DNA from: Strigamia acuminata
Taxonomy: Eukaryota > Arthropoda > Chilopoda > Geophilomorpha > Linotaeniidae
Direction of reading: 5' to 3'
Assembly (NCBI GenBank): GCA_949358305.1
Contig: OX442314.1
Location: forward strand, 57,793,369 to 57,857,368
DNA length: 64,000 nucleotides
Below the pieces are notes generated by a model. The model searched no databases. It had not been told where the DNA came from and worked only from the letters and a program-made list of their open reading frames with translations. Every line of letters begins with the position of its first letter. Position 1 is the first letter of the stretch. Shown in pieces: positions 1 to 9,687 of the stretch. The translations under genes were made by a program, and so were the position numbers.

Positions 1-347
1 AAAAGCGGAAGTCTGTGTGAACACGAGGTAATCGCGATGGATTCTGGGTAATATACTCCAGAACCCGGGTGTTTGAGACTAGTGCGCACCTACCCGTGCG
101 CATGTTACGCTACGGGTCTCCTTTGTTCTCACTCCCGTGCGCGATTGCTGCTACGGGGTCTTTTGCACGCGGTATCCGACCCGTGCCGATAATTTTGCTA
201 CGGGTCCCGCGTTTCCACGCCATCTCGTGACGCGAATTCGACCGATATCCGCTTTGTTGGACTTAGCGAAATTTTCTGCGACGTGATGGCTTGCACTATC
301 GGTCGATTACATTTATTTTTAGTGCCGCCATCGACTCGTAATTTATT
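1..347 (-). other. Ty3-A sequence downstream of pol
   Basis: No ORF with recognisable coding content. Between about 88 and 220 there are three similar units, each with a CCCGT half and an ACGGG half separated by roughly 10-15 bases, so each can fold into a hairpin. This is the position where the related element Ty3-B carries a third ORF and a 3' untranslated region. Confidence 0.5.
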
Positions 348-3300
348 TTACTTCTTTCCTACGACCTTTCCGCCTTTTATGAACGGATTATCTCTTTTTG
401 GTCGCAGGTTACGGATCGAGGCAGGTACGATATTTTTTGTTGTTTTTTGTGTCTGTACCTCCTCATTATTGTTTTCTTTTTTATCCGTGTTTTTTGTGTT
501 TGTTTCAGGAGTTTCTCCTGTTTCCCCCCCGACCAAAATTGGATCCGGAACGGATTCAACTATCTCGTTTACCGGAGGTGAAGGGGCGTCGAAATACTCC
601 TCGTTGTCACTTGGCGGTGCTTGTTCCGACTCGCCAGCGAACGTATCGACGATTTGGCCGTCAGTTTTAGACTTGACTTGGCCCTTGGCCCACATTTCTT
701 GCGGGAATTCCGGAATGTACGGAGTTAACTCTCGTACCTGGATCGACTTTTGCTCGGTGTTGTCCTCGAGCTTGCGTAATTTATACGCGTTACCGCCATG
801 CTTGCCGATGATTACATACGGACCATCTCTCTTGTCGGCCAAGCTGGCGGTGATCCCTCTCGCTGCATTTGAGAGGGTGTGTGCATCTTTCCACACCAAA
901 TCATTGATCTCGAAATTCACGAATTTTCCACCGCTTTTATCTTGTAAAATGCGGTCGCGCATGTTAAAAATGTGCGCCATCATATGCTTGTATGTGTTTG
1001 AAATTGTTTGCTCCAATTTATACACATACTCATGTGGTTTCTCTGGGTCCACCACATTTACCGACTCTGCCACTCGTGGGTCCCAAGGCACTCGTAGCTC
1101 TCGGGCGAAGTTGAGGTAGGCCGGAGAAAAATCTCTCGTCCTCGAGACTGTTGTTCGTATGCTGAACGCGATCTCCCTCAAGTATTCATCCCACCTATTG
1201 TGGATGTCAGTGAATATGCTTAGTGCATATTTAATGTCCCTGTTGAGTCGCTCAACGGGATTTGTTCTGGGATTGTAGGTCGAAGTATGTGACGCCACAA
1301 TCCCGAATTTCTCACAAAACTTACCCCAAATTTTCGAGATAAATTGGGGTCCGTTATCGGATATTATTTTACGTGGAAATCCGTAACGTAACGCCACGTC
1401 GTAGATACATTCAACGATTTTCTCTGCTGAAGGTCTAGCGACGGCGTACAACTCGGGCCAACGAGTTGCCACGTCCATTATAACGATAATGTACGCATTT
1501 TTATTTCCCGTAACGGGTTTTGGGCCCATCACATCGACACTTAAACAATCAAAAGGCGCGTAAGGCCCTAAGAAAATAGTTTCGAATGGTGATTTACTCC
1601 TCGGCTTGCACGCTTGACATCGCTGACATTGGTGGACAAAAAGAGCAATATCTTTTTTCATCCCTGTCCAGTGAAAAAGCTGTGTAGCACGATAGAGTGT
1701 TCTGCTTACTCCCGCATGGCTCGCAAGCGGGTGCCCGTGTAACAACCACAGCACGCGACCGATTAAGGAAGCAGGTATTACTACCTTTACTGCGGTGTCC
1801 GATTCACTCAAGTCATCTTGGTGATTTGGGTGATGTTTCACTAAAAGGCCGTCATCCAATAGGTAATCTATGGATTCGTGTGCATAACGACGCTTCTGCC
1901 TTCTGGTTAAGTTGGGCGGATATCTTCCTGTCAGTACGAATCTAGCTCTGTCCTGACATTTTTTGTCTAATTTTTGTTGCACAATTATTTCCTCCCTTGT
2001 TGGGGGATTGCTTTTCATTTGCTTGCCGACACGAGCGTGGAAGGCGCTTAGAAGCGGGTCATTTATTCTCCGCTCTAGCTTAAATTCCTTCCTTGCATTT
2101 GGGTAATTGTCAGCAGCTGGTTGGTATAACCGCGTCCAAAATCCACAGAATTTTACATCTGCCGGAGACGCGGTGGGAATTTCATTCATCTTCCTTAAAT
2201 CCCACCGGTGACAACTCGTAGGGCAATAAATGATGCGGGAGTCATCCTCGCCATCATCGTCAGCGTCGATTGGATCTGACACTGGTGCCCGTGACAGAGC
2301 GTCAGCCACGACGTTATATTTGCCGGGCTTGTATTGAATGGTCAAGTCGCATGCCATCAGTTCTAACTGCCATCTGGCTAGTCGACCGGCTGGCTCTTTT
2401 AATTTCATCAGCCATTGTAACGCTTGATGATCTGTGTGGACCACAAATTTGGTATATTCGAGATAATCTCTGAATTTCCTTATGGCCCACACAACGGCCA
2501 AACACTCCAACTCGGTGGCATTGTAATTCTTTTCAGCGCCTTGGAGTTTGCGACTTATAAACATGCACGGCAGGTCTTGTTCGACTCCGTCGCGCACGTG
2601 TGTTTGGAGCAACGCCGCTCCTAACCCAACTCTGCTGGCGTCCGTGTGTAATATGAACGGCCGGTTTAAGTCGGGTAGAGGCATTACGCCGACTTCCGTC
2701 AGCATCCTCTTTATTGCATTAAATGCGATGTTGCACTCATTTGACCATACAAATTCGTTTTCATTCTTCAGGAGGTCGGTAACTGGGGCTGCCACTTCAG
2801 CTAGACCCGGTAGCAACCTGCCGAAGAAGTTTATCATTCCCATAAACCGTTGGACACCTTTAACGTCCTCGGGTGGTGGGAAACGATTAATCGCATCGAT
2901 TTTTTCGGGGCCAATAGCTAAACCATTGACTCCAATGCGATAACCCAGGAAGGCAAGCTCCTTTCGACAGAACTTGCTTTTGCCCGGATGCACGTGTAAC
3001 CCAGCTTTTGCCAGCCGGGTGAGCACTTGGTCGATGTGCTCAATGTGCTCTTCGAATGTTTTAGAGGCAATAACTATGTCATCTAGGTATGCCCACACAA
3101 ACTGATGCAGGATATCACCCAATACGCTTTCGATTAGCCTCTGAAAGGTACTGGGAGCATTCACTAAACCAAATGGCATGACGTTGAACATCAACCGTCC
3201 AATTGGCGAGTAAAATGCTGTTTTTATCTTATCCTCTGGCCTCATCTCAACTTGCCAGTACCCCTTCGACAGATCCATCGTCGTAACCCAAGAAAAGGGG

Positions 3301-4418
3301 CTAAGCTCTCTCAAAATGGATTCGATAGACGGCATCTGTATGGGATCTATCTCTGTCACCGCGTTTAATGGGCGGTAATCAATGCATAGGCGTGGGTCCG
3401 AGCCCGGGCGCATCACGAGCACAACTCGCGTCGCGTATTCTCCCTGGGCCTCGGAGACAATGCCACTGTCTAGCATTTCTTGGCACATTTTTTGCACTAT
3501 TTCACGTTTTTGCGGGTTCATTCCCTTATACGCAACTCGTATAGGTTTATTATCCGTCAATTTAATTTCGTGAATAGCCCTATTCGTTCGGCCCGGTTTT
3601 TTCGACAGGATCCCCTCATATTTAAGTAGGACCCTTCGTAGGGCTGCCGCTTCGTTTAATTCTAAAGCGGCGTCGGCGACAAGTGTTTCCACTACATTGT
3701 CCCGTTGCAATTCTGTTACGAATGCTTTAAAATCGTAGTCTTGAACGAATTTCTTTAGGCCTTTCTCCCACTGTGTCTTGTCGGCCGCTTCTTTTACAAG
3801 AGCTGGTGGCACGACAATTGCGGGTCTTTCCTTATCATTTCTGATATAATTCCAAGATTTCGTTATTGGATTTGGTTGTATTTCCATTGACGCCATGAGG
3901 TCTAAGCCCAACAGAAAAATTCTGTCGCATGTGGGCAGGACCAGGAAAGGGTGCTGTTCTACCCCTCCGAGCCACTCCATGGTCAATAATATAACTCCTT
4001 TTGGACGCGCCATTCCGTTGGCGGTTTTTAGACGTATATTTTTATTAACGCCTTTTATCTTATCGGTGAGACCCAATGATGCTACTATGTCTTCGGAAAC
4101 GAACGAGCGATCTGCTCCCGAGTCTAGTAGTCCCATAATTTTTTCACGTTCTATTGTCATGGGCAACATACATAGGCGGTTGGTGTATTCGACCGCCACG
4201 TTGCACATGAAAACACGAAATTCTTCTGTGTCTTCGACTACTTGAGGTAATTCTTCAAGCAGTAGGTTCGGTTCTTCCGCCTCAGCCTCAGCGTTTGCGG
4301 TAATTACCTGCAAAGCGTTGTTGGCCCTGTCTTGAATTTGGGCGTTAGCTATGTCACTACCCATTTCTTTGACTGGTGGCGGCTTATCGAACCCTTTGTT
4401 AAACCCCTTTTTCTTCAT
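348..4418 (-). CDS. pol: Ty3-A Pol polyprotein (PR-RT-RNase H-IN)
   Basis: 1356 residues, the replication polyprotein of the element. Domains in order: retroviral-type aspartic protease with DSGA at residues 99-102 and an FLLG strand near 168; reverse transcriptase with CIDYRPLN and the catalytic YLDD near 444; RNase H starting at HTDAS near 589 and including TELECLAVVWA; integrase HHCC zinc domain (HGHPLASHAG near 892, CQRCQACK near 930); DDE core with Asp in SVDVMG, Asp in SDNGPQF near 1021 and Glu in PVERLNR near 1055; then a GPY/F-type module (GPYVIIGKHGGNAY). No stop or frameshift. Pol lies in the -1 frame relative to gag, and its frame stays open upstream of the first Met across the end of gag. 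It could therefore be made by -1 frameshifting or by separate initiation. The Met at 4418 is the first in frame. Confidence 0.95.
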   Translation of the reverse strand: MKKKGFNKGFDKPPPVKEMGSDIANAQIQDRANNALQVITANAEAEAEEPNLLLEELPQVVEDTEEFRVFMCNVAVEYTNRLCMLPMTIEREKIMGLLDSGADRSFVSEDIVASLGLTDKIKGVNKNIRLKTANGMARPKGVILLTMEWLGGVEQHPFLVLPTCDRIFLLGLDLMASMEIQPNPITKSWNYIRNDKERPAIVVPPALVKEAADKTQWEKGLKKFVQDYDFKAFVTELQRDNVVETLVADAALELNEAAALRRVLLKYEGILSKKPGRTNRAIHEIKLTDNKPIRVAYKGMNPQKREIVQKMCQEMLDSGIVSEAQGEYATRVVLVMRPGSDPRLCIDYRPLNAVTEIDPIQMPSIESILRELSPFSWVTTMDLSKGYWQVEMRPEDKIKTAFYSPIGRLMFNVMPFGLVNAPSTFQRLIESVLGDILHQFVWAYLDDIVIASKTFEEHIEHIDQVLTRLAKAGLHVHPGKSKFCRKELAFLGYRIGVNGLAIGPEKIDAINRFPPPEDVKGVQRFMGMINFFGRLLPGLAEVAAPVTDLLKNENEFVWSNECNIAFNAIKRMLTEVGVMPLPDLNRPFILHTDASRVGLGAALLQTHVRDGVEQDLPCMFISRKLQGAEKNYNATELECLAVVWAIRKFRDYLEYTKFVVHTDHQALQWLMKLKEPAGRLARWQLELMACDLTIQYKPGKYNVVADALSRAPVSDPIDADDDGEDDSRIIYCPTSCHRWDLRKMNEIPTASPADVKFCGFWTRLYQPAADNYPNARKEFKLERRINDPLLSAFHARVGKQMKSNPPTREEIIVQQKLDKKCQDRARFVLTGRYPPNLTRRQKRRYAHESIDYLLDDGLLVKHHPNHQDDLSESDTAVKVVIPASLIGRVLWLLHGHPLASHAGVSRTLYRATQLFHWTGMKKDIALFVHQCQRCQACKPRSKSPFETIFLGPYAPFDCLSVDVMGPKPVTGNKNAYIIVIMDVATRWPELYAVARPSAEKIVECIYDVALRYGFPRKIISDNGPQFISKIWGKFCEKFGIVASHTSTYNPRTNPVERLNRDIKYALSIFTDIHNRWDEYLREIAFSIRTTVSRTRDFSPAYLNFARELRVPWDPRVAESVNVVDPEKPHEYVYKLEQTISNTYKHMMAHIFNMRDRILQDKSGGKFVNFEINDLVWKDAHTLSNAARGITASLADKRDGPYVIIGKHGGNAYKLRKLEDNTEQKSIQVRELTPYIPEFPQEMWAKGQVKSKTDGQIVDTFAGESEQAPPSDNEEYFDAPSPPVNEIVESVPDPILVGGETGETPETNTKNTDKKENNNEEVQTQKTTKNIVPASIRNLRPKRDNPFIKGGKVVGKK

Positions 4419-4441
4419 GAATGGCGCAGACGGTCGAGAAA

Positions 4442-7400
4442 TTATTTCTTCGCCGCCTGCGCTGACTCGTTTTTTGACTCGTTTTTTGCCATGGCGAGTT
4501 TAATCTCTGCCATCTGCTTCATTATTGCGTCAAATTTAGCGTCTTCTTTCGCTGTTCTTGGGCACTCATTGGAATAGTGACCCGGTTGGTTACACTTGAA
4601 ACAACGAATATTTGATTTGTCTCTTGGGGCTTCAGTCGATTTTTTCTTTTCAGGGTCTGCTTTCGACGGTGGCGTGTAATTTTTTCGAAAATACTTCGGA
4701 ATTCGGCCGGCATTTGGTTTTAACCTGGCGCGAAATTCTTCTACCGCTCTATCTCGATGGATGAGATGTACTAGCGGTCCTTCCTCATCGCAACCCGTTG
4801 ATAAGGTATCGCGATAGCTTCGTATTTCTTCGTCCGTCGAATAATCGTCTTTTTCTTCTTTTTTGTCTGATTTTCCGGCATCTTGTCCGGCTTCCTCCCC
4901 CTCCTTGACCTCCTCCAGTGTCGCTTGCATGGCTGACGCTGTCGGTGCCTTTTTAGGGGCGGCCAAAGGGTTGGAAGGCAGCGTGGATGTCAGTTTATTT
5001 TTTATTTGTAAACCAACGCTAGCTTCTGCCAGCTCCATTATACCGCTAAGATATTCAGTAGGGCGCATAATTTTATCTGTCGCCCCATATCTTTCCGCAC
5101 TCAACTTGAGACGTTTAGCGGTTGCTGCTTTCTCCGCTTCTGGTAAAGCGGAATAATATCTTTTCTCGATATCTATCGTGTTCTCAAACAGGAAGGCGCT
5201 CATCTCCTCGTAGCTGCCTCCTGTCGGTGCCCTTTCTTCAAGTAGCACCCTTTGCGAGTATTCCGACAAACCGCCGAGAAAGAAAAGGTTGAATCCCGTG
5301 GCGTGAAATTCCATCGGGGCCTTTTCGAACAACAATCTGGCGCGAATGTCGTAATCCATTATGGTTTCACCAGGCATCTGGCGAAGACCTCGCATCTTTC
5401 GGCTCACCTCTTCGGGTGTCTCGCCGTAGCGCAGGTCGAATCTCATTAAAAAGTCGTCCCAATTGACGCCTTTCAATCCTTGGTACCACTCACGTGCCGA
5501 GCCTGTCATTAGCTCGACAATACCGTGGGTGAGCATGTCTCCTACGGTGGCTTTAGTGGCAGTCTTAATTCGAATTACTTCGTCAAGGAAGCGATCTCCC
5601 GCTTTCCATGACCCGTCGAAACGGTTCTGAATATAAAATTGCCACCTAATATTCCCGGTAACACTCATGGTGTCACGTCGGGAGACAGCGTATTTTTTCT
5701 TTACGCGGTCACCAGTGCTACGATTACGATCGTTTCGTTTGCTCAGATCAATTCCCTCGGCTTTTAACGAGCCGAGTAGGGCTCTTCCAAGCTCTCCCAT
5801 CGTATACTGCCGACCCGTCGAATCGGTAAACGCGCTTTGTCGGGGAAGGTCCTGAAACTCCTCCCGTCGGTGGTCGCTATTTTCCGATCGACGTCGTTTC
5901 TCTCTATCGCGCGGAGAGTTGGATCTCTTCCGGCGATTACTTGATTTTTCCTTTCGTCTGTCGTCGTTGGATGAGGGGTCGGAGCTGGGGTCGGGAGACG
6001 GTGAGCGGCGTGGCGGGTTGCGCCGTGAAGAGTTTGACTCTTTCCGGCCCCTACGACGGTCGTCACGTTCCCTTTCTCTGCGTTCATCGCGTTCTCTTTC
6101 CCTTCGTCTTTCTCCGGAACCTCTCTCCGAATCGTGATGACTGGGTGCATTTGACTCCAGTCCATCTGACGACGAATCACTATTTCCGTAGTGAAAATAT
6201 TTCGGTCTTTCATCGCGTTTGCCTTCTTCTCGCGAAGAGGTGCGATCATGCGATTGTCTCCTTGACGACTCGTCGTCTTTAAGGATGGGCACTGGTTGTT
6301 GCCACTCAGTCCCTTGTGGATTATCATGCTGTTGGCTTGTGAGAGCTTGCTCTTCATTTCGCCTAGCATTATTAGCGTTGATTAATCGCGTTATCGCATT
6401 ATTTGTGGCTGAATCGAGAGCTTGCATGCGGGGCCGAGTTTGTTGTTCTCTGGCCGACGCATCTCTCTTGCGCGGAGTAGCTGGTGTTGCTCTCTCCGGC
6501 TGGGGTTTGGGTTTGGCCTTCGGCGTGCGCTTTGGGTCTCCCTCTAGGCTCTCGTCGGACAGCTCGGATGAACTGACCTCTGGTTTGCGGACGGATTTCG
6601 GGTCATCTCGTCGCAATCTGGCCATAAATGCTCGCTCTGCTTCTTGTTGCGAGTGGAAAGCATATCGATGTGCTCTCAGGGCTCGGTCAACTATTTCTAC
6701 CTCCTCGGGAGTAGTCGGATTGGGCTGGGTTCTGCCGTACTCGAGAGCTTGCGCTTCTCTTTCCGCCAGCTTCCTCCGTCTCTCGCGAATGGCTTGACGA
6801 GCCTCGTTCTCTGCATCCGCTTCAAATTGAGCGGAATCAACCAATTGTTGAGCGTGTGCACCTTCAACAATGGTGATTTGTGGGGATACACTGTGCGCTT
6901 TTAAAGCTGCACGTACGATCTGTAACGTTTCGTACACGGTAATTTTCCCCGTCGGAAGGGTGTATCTCACTCCTTCCGCCTGTGCCAATTGCATCGCATC
7001 AATCAAGGTGCCCGAGACGCTGTAAGGCTGGCTCGAAACACGCTTGACAGAGGATGAGTTGGACTTGTGTCCTTCGGACCTGACCGAAGCTGGGCGGCTT
7101 TGCGTAATTGGCGTGTTTAGTGCCGAATTAGCGGTCGTATTTGAGGCCGTCTTTTGTATCGGAGACGCTGCTTTCGGACTGCCCACCTCGGTGTCGTGCG
7201 TTAGACGAGGCGATTGGTTACGGGATAAAACCTCGTTTCCGCTCGTCTCGCCGTCACGGTTAGAACGCGGCAGTTTGGAGTGAGATTGCTCTTCACCCCG
7301 CTCTGTCTCGTCCAATCGCTGCCTCGTCTCGGTGCGAGACGGGTGCGATGCCTCGGATGCGCTTCTACGATCGGGTTTAGGCTTACGCCGTTTTTGCCTC

Positions 7401-7552
7401 GCTTCGTGCGCTGAGGCTTTGGGTAAGGGACCTCCAGATCGCAAGTGATAGTCGGCGCCTTTACGACTGCCGGCTCTCTTGTTTGCGTCGGAGTCGGAAT
7501 CTGTTACTCGGGTATTATCTGCCATTTCTTGCTTTGGGTATGATGTAATCAC
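4442..7552 (-). CDS. gag: Ty3-A Gag with RD/RS-rich region and CCHC knuckle
   Basis: 1036 residues, large for a Ty3 Gag. The N-terminal 600 residues are very polar, with SR, RD, RE and ER runs around residues 450-570 (for example RERERDERRERERDDRR), so this part is probably disordered and perhaps RNA-binding. A capsid-like segment follows at about 650-800 (WQFYIQNRFDGSWKAGDRFL, REWYQGLKGVNWDDF). A zinc knuckle CFKCNQPGHYSNEC, spacing CX2CX4HX4C, lies near residue 985. The C-terminus is Lys-rich. The second Met (residue 10, MADNTRV) is an equally good start. The gag stop is 24 bases before the pol Met. The role in particle assembly follows from the family; the job of the RD/RS region is unknown. 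Confidence 0.92.
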   Translation of the reverse strand: MITSYPKQEMADNTRVTDSDSDANKRAGSRKGADYHLRSGGPLPKASAHEARQKRRKPKPDRRSASEASHPSRTETRQRLDETERGEEQSHSKLPRSNRDGETSGNEVLSRNQSPRLTHDTEVGSPKAASPIQKTASNTTANSALNTPITQSRPASVRSEGHKSNSSSVKRVSSQPYSVSGTLIDAMQLAQAEGVRYTLPTGKITVYETLQIVRAALKAHSVSPQITIVEGAHAQQLVDSAQFEADAENEARQAIRERRRKLAEREAQALEYGRTQPNPTTPEEVEIVDRALRAHRYAFHSQQEAERAFMARLRRDDPKSVRKPEVSSSELSDESLEGDPKRTPKAKPKPQPERATPATPRKRDASAREQQTRPRMQALDSATNNAITRLINANNARRNEEQALTSQQHDNPQGTEWQQPVPILKDDESSRRQSHDRTSSREEGKRDERPKYFHYGNSDSSSDGLESNAPSHHDSERGSGERRRERERDERRERERDDRRRGRKESNSSRRNPPRRSPSPDPSSDPSSNDDRRKEKSSNRRKRSNSPRDREKRRRSENSDHRREEFQDLPRQSAFTDSTGRQYTMGELGRALLGSLKAEGIDLSKRNDRNRSTGDRVKKKYAVSRRDTMSVTGNIRWQFYIQNRFDGSWKAGDRFLDEVIRIKTATKATVGDMLTHGIVELMTGSAREWYQGLKGVNWDDFLMRFDLRYGETPEEVSRKMRGLRQMPGETIMDYDIRARLLFEKAPMEFHATGFNLFFLGGLSEYSQRVLLEERAPTGGSYEEMSAFLFENTIDIEKRYYSALPEAEKAATAKRLKLSAERYGATDKIMRPTEYLSGIMELAEASVGLQIKNKLTSTLPSNPLAAPKKAPTASAMQATLEEVKEGEEAGQDAGKSDKKEEKDDYSTDEEIRSYRDTLSTGCDEEGPLVHLIHRDRAVEEFRARLKPNAGRIPKYFRKNYTPPSKADPEKKKSTEAPRDKSNIRCFKCNQPGHYSNECPRTAKEDAKFDAIMKQMAEIKLAMAKNESKNESAQAAKK

Positions 7553-7577
7553 AGGTTAGAATCAGTTATTCGACTTG

Positions 7578-7595
7578 ATCCCGGACAGGCCCCCA
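7578..7595 (-). other. Primer-binding site, tRNA-Pro type
   Basis: Read on the minus strand, TGGGGGCCTGTCCGGGAT begins two bases after the LTR end and matches the tRNA-Pro primer-binding consensus TGGGGGCTCGTCCGGGAT at 16 of 18 positions. Minus-strand DNA synthesis would start here. Ty3-B has a similar site. Confidence 0.8.
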
Positions 7596-7597
7596 CG

Positions 7598-8614
7598 TGT
7601 CGCGCTCAACTCTAACCGTCGCTAACTCGTGGGTTGATTACTTAATTCGACTAACTCACTACCGCTTTGCTCAAGCGGTTTACCCAAAGAAATGATTACA
7701 CAGATATAAAAGGTAAAATATAATATAGATTTATTCTGTGGGACAATGTACAGATATATCTTATATATATATATATATAAAAGGTAGGTAAAAGGTAAAT
7801 CGGAATGGGTGAAGGGAAATGGAAAGGTAAAGGTATGATGAAAGCTGGCTGGAATCGGCGAGGTCGTCTGTTGTCTCGGTCGTGTCCAAGATGGCGTCCT
7901 CGTTGTGGCAACGTGGTGTCGTCTTGGGCCGGCGTGGCAATATGGCGTCCTCGGCTCGTCTCTGGCTGGTCCTTCGGGCTCACGCTGGTCGGGCGCGAGT
8001 GAATGCTTAGTTAAAAGGCTTACTTCGGGCTGTTGTCTAGGTTTTTGTGTGGTGTCCGGCGATCACACAGCGGCGGACTCTTCTGGCTCCCGGCGGTCAC
8101 ACAGCGGCGGGAACGCTCGTCGTGGTTTTACTGCAGTTTAGGCTTGTGCGACCGTTTGTCTGCACAACTCGCTAAACTGGAGTGGTTTTTACTATTTCTA
8201 GCTGGTGTGCTAAAATAGTGTGGTAATCTTATCTCGCAGGTTACTCTGCGGAGTTTGACACTGACCAAACGTACTCACGGTAAATTGTCCTTTGTCCTTG
8301 GTCAATCCCAGTATATTTACTTGGGCCTGATCTTGTAGGACGACGGGTTTACGTGTGTTTCTCGTTTGATGGTTGTGTTGGTTCTGCCCGCTCAGTGCAA
8401 GGCACATTCCTTTGCACAAAGCGGGGTTGACAGGTGACCGGAATCACCCAATGGTGGGGTGGACGAGCCATCCCCCACTCCCTCAGGGCAGACGCCTGTC
8501 CATTGACTAGATGTCAATGCACTGAGGGAAGGGAGACGCGCTTGCGGCTCCCCTTACACCCGAAACGAGGTCACGAGAGAAACTCTTCGTTGACCCCGGT
8601 CCAGTCGGGTCACA
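7598..8614 (-). repeat. 5' LTR of Ty3-A
   Basis: 1017 bp bounded by TG and CA: on the minus strand it starts TGTGACCCGAC and ends GCGCGACA directly before the primer-binding site. It contains a long (TA)n TATA-like stretch at about 7757-7788 and, on the minus strand, AATAAA at 7735-7730. A solo LTR at 45237-46054 shares its starting bases (plus strand TGTCGCG), the AAGATGGCGTC segment and CTGTTGTCTAGG, so both belong to related LTR families. Open frames inside it are by chance. Confidence 0.85.
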
Positions 8615-9065
8615 ACAATTGGTTCTGTTAGTCTGCATTCTATAAATGGACTGCAGCATTTATCAGATGTAACATTTAATTCAATTTAATTGTTAGTTTG
8701 CGAATCGATTGGTATTTAGCTGGTCTACAGGTTTCAATTCGTTCTGACTATTCCTTTGACAGTTCCATCGTGGTGATAAAATCGCTTTTAAAGAGTGTGA
8801 TTCTGTATTGTAAAAAATTGAATATATTTTTTCCATTTTCGTTTTAAAATCCCTGCATCTAATTGATTTATTTTCTTACAGTTTAAAGGTTTTAATATCC
8901 CATCAAAGGTCATTGAAGTAATTTTATGTTTTTATATTTAATGCATCCATTTAAGAAATGCCTTAATTAAGCATATTTACATCGGAACGAGCTTTTTTGA
9001 GGCGCTCTGGAATTTTTTACATTGGATAATATTTATGAACTGCAATTAATTTAATTGAAATTGAA
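8615..9065. repeat. Dispersed AT-rich repeat R, copy 1
   Basis: About 450 bp matching 43430-43880 over its length by eye, at roughly 85-90 percent identity. A shorter match lies at 11065-11260 and a distant one at 58636-58770. It begins GGTTCTGTTAGTCTGCATTC followed by a small imperfect inverted repeat (TGCATTCTATAAATG paired with GCAGCATTTA). Its left end is cut by Ty3-A. No ORF found. Confidence 0.8.
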
Positions 9066-9486
9066 AAATTCTGTGCTTTTTATCACTCCTTGTTTTGTGC
9101 TAAGGTCTGACTGGTAGGACGTTGGTTTTCACGTGTGTTTGTTTCTGAATCGGTTCTGCCGTTAGGAGCGAAGCAAATCCCTCACTCCAAAGGCCTTCTC
9201 GTCAGGTGGCACATATTTTTCAGCATTGCACACATATTTTCTTATGTCTTTTGCTGTAAAAAAGAAGCGAGTTTGCATAGAATACAATACCATTTTTGGC
9301 AAAATGTTATGTACATGTTTTTGGTTTACAGCACAAATCATTCCAGACAGTTAATTGAGGTATTAAATCTAAAATGTCTACAAATATGTTGCCAACCAAG
9401 CTTGAATAATTCAAGTTGCTATCATATCCTTTGTGAAAAAAAAAATTCTCTTTTGATTAAAAACAAAATGTCAAAATATTATTTTC
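9066..9486. other. Intergenic, weak LTR-like similarity
   Basis: Bases 9090-9220 resemble part of the Ty3-A LTR near 8330-8420 (GGTAGGACG, ACGTGTGTTT, CGGTTCTGCC in the same order), so this may be a decayed LTR fragment. The rest is AT-rich with no coding signal. Confidence 0.3.
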
Positions 9487-9633
9487 TCACGTACAATATA
9501 TTTCAGGTAATGGTTTGGCTGTTGAATTTGAATTTGAATTAGCCTTTGAATTTTCGCCTTGCAGTTTTGTAAAATCTTCACGAAGAGACATAACCTCTTC
9601 CAACCTGGTGTGTTCTTGTGCTTTGGTTTTCAT
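9487..9633 (-). CDS. Short coiled-coil-like exon or ORF, unknown
   Basis: An open frame of 48 codons plus stop, beginning MKTKAQEHTRLEEVMSLRED and continuing with a charged helix (DFTKLQGENSK). The composition looks coding. It lies just downstream (minus strand) of the broken gene at 9688-11064 and may be an alternative last exon or part of a neighbouring repeat gene. No family recognised. Confidence 0.3.
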   Translation of the reverse strand: MKTKAQEHTRLEEVMSLREDFTKLQGENSKANSNSNSTAKPLPEIYCT

Positions 9634-9687
9634 GATGGATATGGATTGTAGTGGATGTCCAGAAAGTGACCAGTTGCTCGTGTTGTA

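Larger units (their letters stand above)
1..8614 (-). mobile_element. Ty3/gypsy LTR retrotransposon Ty3-A, partial at left
   Basis: A minus-strand LTR retrotransposon. In transcription order it shows an LTR (8614-7598), a primer-binding site (7595-7578), gag (7552-4442) and pol (4418-348), then non-coding sequence to the window edge. The pol order protease, reverse transcriptase, RNase H, integrase places it in Ty3/gypsy (Metaviridae). Both ORFs are open and all catalytic motifs are present, so the element looks young. No LTR, polypurine tract or target duplication is visible on the left, so the 3' end and any third ORF lie outside the window. The right flank is a dispersed repeat also seen near 43.4 kb. 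Confidence 0.93.

Noticed and set aside
283-1119. 278-codon plus-strand frame
   Set aside because: Antisense shadow of the Ty3-A pol frame.
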